Source of the DNA: Gammaproteobacteria bacterium
GTDB lineage: Bacteria; Pseudomonadota; Gammaproteobacteria; Steroidobacterales; Steroidobacteraceae
Assembly: GCA_009923475.1 (NCBI GenBank)
Contig: RFTM01000019.1
Span: forward strand, 1 to 12,186
Length of the DNA: 12,186 nt
Direction of reading: 5' to 3'
Both the position numbers and the translations under genes were made by a program. Shown piece by piece: positions 1 through 8,053 of the stretch (positions within the stretch are counted from its first letter, which is position 1; the number at the start of each line of letters is the position of its first letter). A model generated the notes under the pieces. It saw nothing but the letters and a program-made list of their open reading frames with translations. It was not told the DNA's origin and searched no databases.

Positions 1-142
1 AGGGCGCGATGGTCTGCTGCAAGGTCTCTTGCAGGGAAGGCGTCGCCGCCCGCGCGGAGCCCGCCACGGCGCAGAGCAAGGCGAGCGAGAGCAGCGGCGA
101 CAGCCCCTTCAGGGCGCGGCGGCGGGCGTCTGGAGACCGGAT
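1..142 (-). CDS. N-terminus of an exported protein (partial, runs off the left edge; start unresolved)
   Basis: The minus-strand frame encodes a textbook signal peptide: an Arg-rich n-region containing RRRALK, a hydrophobic stretch rich in Leu and Ala, then a GSARA site followed by ATPSLQETLQQ, the presumed mature start. RRRALK resembles the twin-arginine motif RRxFLK, so Tat export is possible, but Sec export is not excluded. No ATG lies upstream in frame. The only upstream GTG, at 190, is inside tRNA-Cys. A CTG at 112 would give a neat 22-residue signal peptide, and 142 is an ATC. The true start is therefore unknown and 142 is only an outer bound. The gene begins directly after tRNA-Cys with no visible promoter or terminator between, so it may be read through from the tRNA transcript. 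Only about 45 residues are visible and the function cannot be assigned. Confidence 0.45.
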   Translation of the reverse strand, partial: MRSPDARRRALKGLSPLLSLALLCAVAGSARAATPSLQETLQQTIAP

Positions 143-156
143 GGTCGCCGGGGGAG

Positions 157-230
157 TGGAGGCTGGGGTCGGAATCGAACCGGCGTACACGGCTTTGCAG
201 GCCGCTGCATGACCACTCTGCCACCCAGCC
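157..230 (-). tRNA. tRNA-Cys (anticodon GCA)
   Basis: The minus strand folds as a complete 74-nt cloverleaf. The 7-bp acceptor stem pairs GGCTGGG with CCCAGCC, followed by discriminator T and an encoded CCA at 157-159. The anticodon stem GCGGC/GCCGT has one G-U pair and closes the loop CTGCAAA, with anticodon GCA read from 198 to 196. The T-arm contains GGTTCGATTCC. It lies 78 nt downstream of tRNA-Gly and is probably cut from the same precursor. In E. coli this pair (glyW-cysT) is followed by a tRNA-Leu. No tRNA-Leu is present here. Confidence 0.97.
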
Positions 231-267
231 ATGCCGGCGACCCCTGGAGGGTTGGCCGAGAGAGGCG

Positions 268-297
268 TAGCCCCGGTGGTGGTCGCCACCGGGGCTA
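268..297. other. Perfect 12-bp hairpin in the spacer between the two tRNAs
   Basis: Arms 268-279 and 286-297 are exact inverted complements (TAGCCCCGGTGG and CCACCGGGGCTA) around a 6-nt loop. In the transcribed minus direction no T-run follows, so it does not look like an intrinsic terminator. A precursor-processing or spacer-stabilising stem between tRNA-Gly and tRNA-Cys is the simplest reading. Its function is inferred. Confidence 0.6.
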
Positions 298-308
298 TCC
301 GAGAGATC

Positions 309-384
<76 letters not shown>

Positions 385-401
385 CCGGGACAGAGGCCGG
401 G

Positions 402-430
402 ATTCTAGTGGCCATGCGCCCCGACTTCAA
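402..430 (-). promoter_or_regulatory. Sigma-70 promoter for the tRNA-Gly/tRNA-Cys unit, overlapping the pgsA stop
   Basis: On the minus strand TTGAAG (430 to 425) and TAGAAT (407 to 402) are separated by exactly 17 nt. The -35 box overlaps the pgsA stop codon at 427-429. The bases after the -10 box are very GC-rich (CCCGGCC), the kind of discriminator typical of stable-RNA promoters under stringent control. Transcription would start near 395, about 10 nt before the tRNA-Gly 5' end. Confidence 0.65.
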
Positions 431-990
431 GCCGGACGTCCCTTGAGGTCCGGCCAAGCGGCCCGGAGGTAGTCCCAGCCCGAGATCAGGGTGAACACGG
501 CCGCGATGACGGTGAGCGCCACGCCGACCTTGTAGGTCGGCAGGAACCACACATCCCAACGGATGAGCATCATCGAAAGCCCGACGATCTGCAGGATGGT
601 CTTGACCTTGCCGAGGGTCGAGACCGCGACCTTGCGCCGGTGGCCCATCTCGGCCATCCACTCGCGCAGCGCGGAGATGGCGATCTCGCGGCCGATGATC
701 ACCACCGCCGGCAGCACCACCACTAGGCGCGGGTCCTTGCTGACGAGCAGCACGAGCGCGACGCAGACGATCAGCTTGTCCGCCACCGGATCGAGGAAGG
801 CCCCGAGCCGCGAGGTCTGGCCCATGCGGCGCGCGAAGTAGCCGTCGAGCGTGTCGGTGATCCCGGCCACCGCGAACAGCGCGCCGGCGGCGGGGTCGGA
901 CCAGTGGTACGGCAGGTAGAACAGCAGCACGACCAGCGGGATCGCGAAGATCCGCATCCAGGTCAGCAGGTTGGGGACGCTCCAGATCAT
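427..990 (-). CDS. pgsA: CDP-diacylglycerol--glycerol-3-phosphate 3-phosphatidyltransferase
   Basis: This inner-membrane enzyme makes phosphatidylglycerophosphate from CDP-diacylglycerol and glycerol-3-phosphate, the committed step to phosphatidylglycerol and cardiolipin. The 187-residue length is normal for the family. The CDP-alcohol phosphatidyltransferase signature D-x2-DG-x2-AR-x8-G-x3-D-x3-D is complete, with D46, D49, G50, A53, R54, G63, D67 and D71. Hydrophobic segments before and after it (about residues 14-27, 34-45, 72-100, 130-145 and 153-170) fit a multi-pass membrane protein. It begins MIWSVPNLLTWMRI, the usual PgsA opening. The ATG lies 3 nt after the uvrC stop, so the two are probably co-translated. 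The order uvrC-pgsA-tRNA-Gly-tRNA-Cys is conserved in gammaproteobacteria. Confidence 0.95.
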   Translation of the reverse strand: MIWSVPNLLTWMRIFAIPLVVLLFYLPYHWSDPAAGALFAVAGITDTLDGYFARRMGQTSRLGAFLDPVADKLIVCVALVLLVSKDPRLVVVLPAVVIIGREIAISALREWMAEMGHRRKVAVSTLGKVKTILQIVGLSMMLIRWDVWFLPTYKVGVALTVIAAVFTLISGWDYLRAAWPDLKGRPA

Positions 991-993
991 GGG

Positions 994-2817
994 TCACTCG
1001 CCGGGGTGCAACGCATCATAAAGGTTTTGCGCGAGCGCGGGCCCGATACCGGGCGCCTGCTCGAGGTCCGAGCGGCCCGCCCGCAGCACGCCCTGCAGCC
1101 CGCCGAAGTGCTGCAACAAGGCGCGGCGCTTGGCCGGCCCAAGCCCCGGCACCGTCTCGAGCACCGATTCGTTGAACCGCCGCGCGCGGCGGCGGCGATG
1201 GCCGGTGATGGCGAAACGATGCGCCTCGTCCCGCAGCCGCTGCAGCAGCTTCAACGCCGGCGAATGCGCGCCGGGCACCATCGGCGGACCGTCGTCGCCA
1301 TGGCGGTGCAACCGCTCCCGGCCCGCGCGCCGGTCCGGGCCCTTCGAGATGCCGAGCAGCGGCAGGTCCCCGAACCCGAGCGGCGCGAGGACCGCGGCGA
1401 CGCCCGCGACCTGCGCCGGCCCGCCGTCGATCACCAGCAACTCGGGCGGCGGCACCTCGCCGTCGCGCACCCGTGTGTAACGGCGCTCGAGGGCCTGGCG
1501 CAGCGCCGCGTAATCGTCCCCCGGCGTGACGCCGGTGATGTTGAACCGGCGATATTCCTTCTTGAGCGGTCCTTCAGGGCCGAACACCACGCAGGACGCG
1601 ACCGTCCCCTCGCCCTGCGTATGGCTGATGTCGAAGCACTCGAGCCGCGCCGGGGGCGTCGCACGGCCCAGCAGCGTCGCGAGGTCGGTGTAGAGCTCCT
1701 CCCATCCCTCGCGGCGCGCGGTCCGCATGCGCAAGGCGTTGGCGGCGTTCTCGCGCGTCATCTCGACCCACCGGGCGGCGAGCCCGCGTTGCGCGCGGCG
1801 TACGCGCACGGCGTGGCCCGCCTGCTGGCCGAGCGCTTCCGCCAGCGCGCCCGAGTCCTCGAGCGCGAGGTTGGTGTAGAGCTCTGGCGGCGGCGGCTGC
1901 GGCGCGTAGTACTGCATGATGAACGACGAGAGCACCGGCCCCGCCTCGTCCACCGCTTTCGGGAAGTGGTGCAGCGTACCCAAGCTGCGCCCGCCGCGTA
2001 CCGGCATCACCGCCACCGCGTAGCCGCCCGGGTCGCCCGTGATGGCGAACACGTCGGCGTCGCGCTCGTCATCGGCGGCGACCACCTGCTGCGCCTGCAG
2101 TTCCTTGATGGCGGCGATCTGGTCGCGCAGCGCCGCGGCGCGCTCGAACTCGAGGCGCTGCGAAGCGTCCTCCATGCGCTCGGCGAGCCGGCGCTGCACC
2201 TCGTCGTTGCGCCCCTCCAGGACCTGCACCGCCGACTCGGCGTCGCGCGCGTAATCGGCCTCGCTGATGAGCCCGACGCAGGGCGCCGAGCAGCGCCCGA
2301 TCTGGTGCTGCAGGCAAGGACGGCTGCGGTGCGCGAAATAGCCGTCGCGGCAGTTCCGCAACCGGAACACCTTCTGCAGATGGTGCAGCGTCTCCTGCAC
2401 CGCGCCGGCGTTGGGATACGGGCCGAAGTACCGTCCCGGCAGGTTGCGCGCGCCGCGGTACACGGCGAGGCGCGGATACGGATGCCCGCCGGCGAGCCAC
2501 AGGTACGGGAAGCTCTTGTCGTCGCGCAGCACCACGTTGTAGCGCGGGCGGTGTGCCTTGATGAGGTTGTGCTCGAGCAGCAGCGCCTCGGTCTCCGAGC
2601 GGGTGACCGTCACCTCCATCGAGGCGATCTGGGCCACCAAGGCCTGCACCTTGGGGATGACGTTGCCGGGGCTGAAATAGCTGCCCACCCGGTCGCGCAG
2701 GCTCTTGGCCTTGCCGACGTAGAGGACCGTGCCGTCCGCGCCGTGCATGCGGTAGACCCCCGGCCGTTTCGGCAGGCTCGCGACGAAGGCGCGCGCGTCG
2801 AAACCGGGCTGCGGCAT
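994..2817 (-). CDS. uvrC: UvrABC system protein C (excinuclease subunit)
   Basis: UvrC cuts DNA on both sides of a lesion marked by UvrA and UvrB in nucleotide excision repair. The 607 residues match the family length. In order: a GIY-YIG 3'-incision nuclease domain (about 18-95, GVYRMHG and LYVGKAKSLRDRV), a cysteine cluster C156, C168, C176, C180, a UVR domain that contacts UvrB (about 205-240), the C-terminal RNase H-like 5'-incision nuclease with D396 (FDISHT), D464 (IDGGPAQ) and H533 (DEAHRFAI), and tandem helix-hairpin-helix repeats from about 552 (VPGLGPAKR, APGIGPALA). The start at 2817 gives the standard N-terminus MPQPGFDARAF. The same frame is open further upstream but would overlap the glycosylase gene. 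It lies 2 nt after the UDG stop and 3 nt before the pgsA start. Confidence 0.97.
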   Translation of the reverse strand: MPQPGFDARAFVASLPKRPGVYRMHGADGTVLYVGKAKSLRDRVGSYFSPGNVIPKVQALVAQIASMEVTVTRSETEALLLEHNLIKAHRPRYNVVLRDDKSFPYLWLAGGHPYPRLAVYRGARNLPGRYFGPYPNAGAVQETLHHLQKVFRLRNCRDGYFAHRSRPCLQHQIGRCSAPCVGLISEADYARDAESAVQVLEGRNDEVQRRLAERMEDASQRLEFERAAALRDQIAAIKELQAQQVVAADDERDADVFAITGDPGGYAVAVMPVRGGRSLGTLHHFPKAVDEAGPVLSSFIMQYYAPQPPPPELYTNLALEDSGALAEALGQQAGHAVRVRRAQRGLAARWVEMTRENAANALRMRTARREGWEELYTDLATLLGRATPPARLECFDISHTQGEGTVASCVVFGPEGPLKKEYRRFNITGVTPGDDYAALRQALERRYTRVRDGEVPPPELLVIDGGPAQVAGVAAVLAPLGFGDLPLLGISKGPDRRAGRERLHRHGDDGPPMVPGAHSPALKLLQRLRDEAHRFAITGHRRRRARRFNESVLETVPGLGPAKRRALLQHFGGLQGVLRAGRSDLEQAPGIGPALAQNLYDALHPGE

Positions 2818-2819
2818 GG

Positions 2820-3473
2820 TCAGGCCGCGAGCGCCTGCGCCCGCCCGAGCACCGCCCGGAACATCGGCGGTGTCAGGCGGCGCGTCTGCGTGTTGTAGCG
2901 GCTGCAGTGGTACGAATCGACGAGCCAGCGCTGCGCGCCATCCGGCGTCGACAACCGATGCTCGGCGGCATGGGCGAAACGCGCGCTGCCGCGCGGCAAG
3001 CCGAGCGCGTCGAGCACCGCATCGTGCGCGATCCGGCCGAGCGCCAAGATCACCCGCGGCGCGTGCGCCGCGATCTCGGCGGCGAGGAAGCCGTTGCAGG
3101 CGCGCGCCTCCGCGGGCGTCGGCTTGTTGGCGGGCGGCAGGCATTTGACGGCGTTGGTGATGCGCACACCGTCGAGACGAAGGTCATCGTCCTTGTGTTC
3201 AGAGACGGGGGAACTCGCGGCGCCGATCGCGTGCAGCGTCTCGTACAGCAGGATGCCGGCGTGGTCGCCGGTGAACGGCCGCCCGGTGCGGTTCGCGCCG
3301 TGCATCCCAGGCGCGAGCCCCACGATCAGCCAGCGCGGCAAGGGGTCGCCGAACGCCGGGACGGGCGCCGCATGGTACCCCGGATGCCGGCGGCCGGAGT
3401 CCTCGCGGAACTCCGCGAGCCGCGGGCAGCGTCGGCAAGACGGGTCGAAAAGCCCGATGGTCTTCCGGTCCAT
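2820..3473 (-). CDS. Uracil-DNA glycosylase, family 5 (UDGb type)
   Basis: This enzyme removes uracil, and in this family other deaminated bases, from DNA to start base excision repair. The 217-residue protein has motif 1 as GLAPGMHGANR (52-62) followed by TGRPFTGD. The polar Asp/Asn used by other UDG families is absent here, which is the hallmark of family 5. The segment TNAVKCLPPANKPTP (106-120) and motif 3 SYHCSRYNTQT (187-197, H189) also match UDGb. C13, C16, C111 and C126 are placed to hold a 4Fe-4S cluster. The stop lies 2 nt before uvrC, so the two repair genes are likely translated together. No strong ribosome-binding site is visible before the ATG at 3473. Family 4 UDG is the alternative, but the motif 1 residues argue against it. 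Confidence 0.9.
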   Translation of the reverse strand: MDRKTIGLFDPSCRRCPRLAEFREDSGRRHPGYHAAPVPAFGDPLPRWLIVGLAPGMHGANRTGRPFTGDHAGILLYETLHAIGAASSPVSEHKDDDLRLDGVRITNAVKCLPPANKPTPAEARACNGFLAAEIAAHAPRVILALGRIAHDAVLDALGLPRGSARFAHAAEHRLSTPDGAQRWLVDSYHCSRYNTQTRRLTPPMFRAVLGRAQALAA

Positions 3474-3480
3474 GCAAGAC

Positions 3481-3513
3481 CCGCGTCCAGAGCCGCAAGG
3501 GCAGAGGACGCGG
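3481..3513. repeat. Inverted repeat in the leader of the UDG-uvrC-pgsA cluster
   Basis: CCGCGTCC at 3481-3488 is matched exactly by GGACGCGG at 3506-3513 around a 17-nt centre. It fills most of the 57-bp gap between aceA and the glycosylase gene. On the minus strand it follows a TAAAAT hexamer at once and ends 8 nt before the UDG start codon. It could be an mRNA stem or a repressor site. No T-run follows, so a terminator for aceA is not supported. Confidence 0.45.
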
Positions 3514-3519
3514 ATTTTA
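3514..3519 (-). promoter_or_regulatory. Possible -10 box for the UDG-uvrC-pgsA transcript
   Basis: The minus strand reads TAAAAT, a 5 of 6 match to the sigma-70 -10 consensus, in an otherwise GC-rich gap. It sits about 40 nt upstream of the UDG start. No convincing -35 hexamer is found at 16-18 nt, so the call is tentative. The cluster may also be read through from aceBA. Confidence 0.3.
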
Positions 3520-3530
3520 CACGAGCGCCC

Positions 3531-4817
<1,287 letters not shown>

Positions 4818-4824
4818 GGCGGCA

Positions 4825-4830
4825 CTCCTT
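4825..4830 (-). promoter_or_regulatory. Strong Shine-Dalgarno of aceA
   Basis: The minus strand reads AAGGAG, 7 nt before the aceA ATG at 4817. It stands out because most other genes here, including aceB upstream, lack a clear Shine-Dalgarno. aceA could therefore be translated more strongly than aceB from the shared mRNA. Confidence 0.75.
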
Positions 4831-4866
4831 TGCGGGTCTCGGGTCGGGGGAAGTCCGGGTCGCGCG

Positions 4867-6456
<1,590 letters not shown>

Positions 6457-6458
6457 GC

Positions 6459-6486
6459 TTGAATTCTATCGACCACACGATAAAAT
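6459..6486 (+). promoter_or_regulatory. Predicted promoter of the divergent regulator
   Basis: TTGAAT (6459-6464) and TAAAAT (6481-6486) are 16 nt apart in the only AT-rich stretch of the window. Transcription would start near 6493, about 28 nt before the regulator ATG. The TTTCACA repeats lie immediately downstream, where a bound protein would block this promoter. Its -35 box shares bases with the predicted aceB -10 box on the other strand. Confidence 0.5.
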
Positions 6487-6491
6487 TTTCA
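6463..6491 (-). promoter_or_regulatory. Predicted promoter of aceBA
   Basis: On the minus strand TAGAAT (6468 to 6463) is preceded 17 nt upstream by a weak -35 TGAAAA (6491 to 6486). A start about 7 nt downstream of the -10 falls on the A of the aceB ATG, implying a leaderless mRNA. The -35 overlaps the first TTTCACA copy, so a protein bound to the array would touch this promoter. The weak -35 would fit a promoter that needs an activator. Confidence 0.35.
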
Positions 6492-6521
6492 CATCCGAAA
6501 TTTCACAGTGTGAATTTCACA
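6487..6521 (+). repeat. Three TTTCACA repeats on a 14-bp period with an inverted copy: probable operator
   Basis: TTTCACA occurs at 6487-6493, 6501-6507 and 6515-6521, spaced exactly 14 bp apart. The middle copy also forms a perfect inverted repeat, TTCACA-G-TGTGAA, at 6502-6514, with flanking A/T pairs extending it to 6499-6517 apart from one mismatch pair. The array lies between the aceB promoter and the start codon of the XRE regulator, and the third copy runs into that ATG. This is the layout expected for an autoregulated operator shared by a divergent pair. The binding protein is inferred, not shown. Confidence 0.65.
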
Positions 6522-8053
6522 TGGGACAATTGCTGCGCCAAGGCCACTTCCTCGGCTCCCGGCTGCGCAACCTGCGCAAGCGCAACGGCCTGACGCTCGA
6601 CGAGCTGTCGACGCGCTGCGTGCAGCTCGATCCGCGCCATGCACCTTCCGTGTCCTACCTGAGCATGGTCGAGACCGGCAAGCGCGTGCCCTCCCCCGCC
6701 ATGCTCGGCGTGCTGGCGACCGTGTTCGGCAAGGAGCCCGGCTGGTTCCTCGACCGTCAGTCCGTCGCGGCGCCCGCCGCCGAAGCCGAGGCCGCGGCGG
6801 CGTTCCCGTCTTCGGGCCGCGCGGTGGCCATGCCGCTCGAGCCCGCGTTCCTCTTCTCGCGCGAGCTGTTGCAGGTCGCGCTGCCCGAACTGCTGGCCCA
6901 GACCGGCACCAGCGGCACGCAGTTCGCGCGCCTGCTGGTGCGCACCTGGCAGGAGACGCGCCGCAACGAGTTCCCGGACATCGAACGCGCGGCAGAGTCC
7001 GTCGGCCGCCGCCGGATGCCGCTGTCGCTCGACGATGTGCTCGGCATCGTCCGCGACACCGGCCTGACGGTGCGCTGGACCGAGGACGAGCGCGGCGGCC
7101 GCGCCGACCGGCTGCTGCGCGCGCGCTATGAGGCGCCGGGCACCATCGTGATCAACCGGCGCCTGAAGGCGCAGGAATCGCGGCTCAAATACACGCTCGC
7201 GTTCTTCCTCGGCCACCGCATCCTGCACAACGGCGACGGCGTGGTCCCGCCGCACAGCGCGGCCGGCGCGGGCCTCGAGGACACCGCGGCGCAGGGCGCG
7301 CCGGCGGCCATGTCGGCGCGGGACGTGCTGATGGCCTGGCGCGACTTCGAGTGCAGCGCGTTCGCCGGCGCCCTGCTTTGCCCCAAGCAGCCGTTCAGGC
7401 GTTTCCTGGTCCGCGAGCGGCACGAACTCGCCGCCGGTGGGCGGCTCGGCGTCACCACCGCGGTGATGATGCGCCGCATGACCGCCGTCTCGCCGTACCG
7501 CCACTGGCATTTCTTCGACGGTTACGAGCCGGGCTACCTGCGCGCCGTCTATCGGGGCAACGGCATCCCCTTGCCCTGGGGCAACATGAGCCTGGTGCCC
7601 GACCCCTGCCCCAAGTGGGCGGTGTTCCGGCTGTTGCGCGACCACGCGCCCGACGCCGAGTCGATGCCGCCCGTGTCGCAGGTCTCGGTGATGCACGATG
7701 GCACCGCGCCGCGGCTCTTCTGCTGCCATTCGCTGCGGACCCGTGACGCGGCCGGCGCATCGCATGTGCTGTCGGTGGGAATCGACCTCGCTCCGGCCTT
7801 CGCCGCGCAGGGGATCGACGCACCGGGCTTGGTGGCCGGCATCGACGACGCCTGCCGTCGGGGCGGCGGTACGGCTGCCCTGCCGCCCGAGGCCGCAGAG
7901 GCCATCCGCACGGTGGGCCATGTGCTGAACATCGCCTGGGTGACGCGGGCGGCGGACTCGATGGCGAGCCAGATCTGCCCGCGCAGCAGCGCCTGCCCCC
8001 GTCGCGACCCCTGCCCGGGCGTCGCCTCGCGGAGCCCCGGCGCCGCCCTTTAG
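6521..8053 (+). CDS. XRE-family regulator with IrrE/ScfR-like core, probable glyoxylate-shunt controller
   Basis: The 510-residue protein starts with an XRE helix-turn-helix (about 9-78: LGSRLRNLRKRNGLTLDELS, then SYLSMVETGKRVPSPAMLGVLA), followed by an Ala-rich linker (82-105). Around 205-240, YEAPGTIVINRRL and FFLGHRILHNGDG resemble the IrrE/ImmA zinc-peptidase fold seen in RamB/ScfR-type acyl-CoA-responsive regulators, but the HExxH signature has become LGHRILH. The later block GNGIPLPWGNMSLVPDPCPKWAVFR (347-370) and the C-terminal C486, C492, C498 series are distinctive. The architecture resembles regulators annotated with DUF3612 or ScfR (DUF2083) domains, and I cannot decide between them. 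It stands back-to-back with aceBA and probably senses acetyl- or short-chain acyl-CoA. The ATG at 6521 is preferred over an in-frame ATG at 6455, which would overlap aceB and put the operator inside the gene. No Shine-Dalgarno is visible. Confidence 0.8.
   Translation: MGQLLRQGHFLGSRLRNLRKRNGLTLDELSTRCVQLDPRHAPSVSYLSMVETGKRVPSPAMLGVLATVFGKEPGWFLDRQSVAAPAAEAEAAAAFPSSGRAVAMPLEPAFLFSRELLQVALPELLAQTGTSGTQFARLLVRTWQETRRNEFPDIERAAESVGRRRMPLSLDDVLGIVRDTGLTVRWTEDERGGRADRLLRARYEAPGTIVINRRLKAQESRLKYTLAFFLGHRILHNGDGVVPPHSAAGAGLEDTAAQGAPAAMSARDVLMAWRDFECSAFAGALLCPKQPFRRFLVRERHELAAGGRLGVTTAVMMRRMTAVSPYRHWHFFDGYEPGYLRAVYRGNGIPLPWGNMSLVPDPCPKWAVFRLLRDHAPDAESMPPVSQVSVMHDGTAPRLFCCHSLRTRDAAGASHVLSVGIDLAPAFAAQGIDAPGLVAGIDDACRRGGGTAALPPEAAEAIRTVGHVLNIAWVTRAADSMASQICPRSSACPRRDPCPGVASRSPGAAL

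Noticed and set aside
1..156. A third tRNA (Leu), expected from the E. coli glyW-cysT-leuZ order
   Set aside because: No cloverleaf or CCA end is present. The bases encode a signal peptide on the minus strand.
268..297. Intrinsic terminator after tRNA-Gly
   Set aside because: The stem is strong but no T-run follows in the transcribed direction, and tRNA-Cys lies just downstream without its own clear promoter.
904..2898. A 664-codon open frame on the plus strand opposite uvrC
   Set aside because: It is the mirror of uvrC in GC-rich DNA, with an Arg/Ala/His-rich product of no family character. The minus strand encodes a complete UvrC.
2818..3144. N-terminal extension of UvrC to 3144
   Set aside because: It would lie wholly within the glycosylase gene. 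The start at 2817 gives the standard UvrC N-terminus and length.
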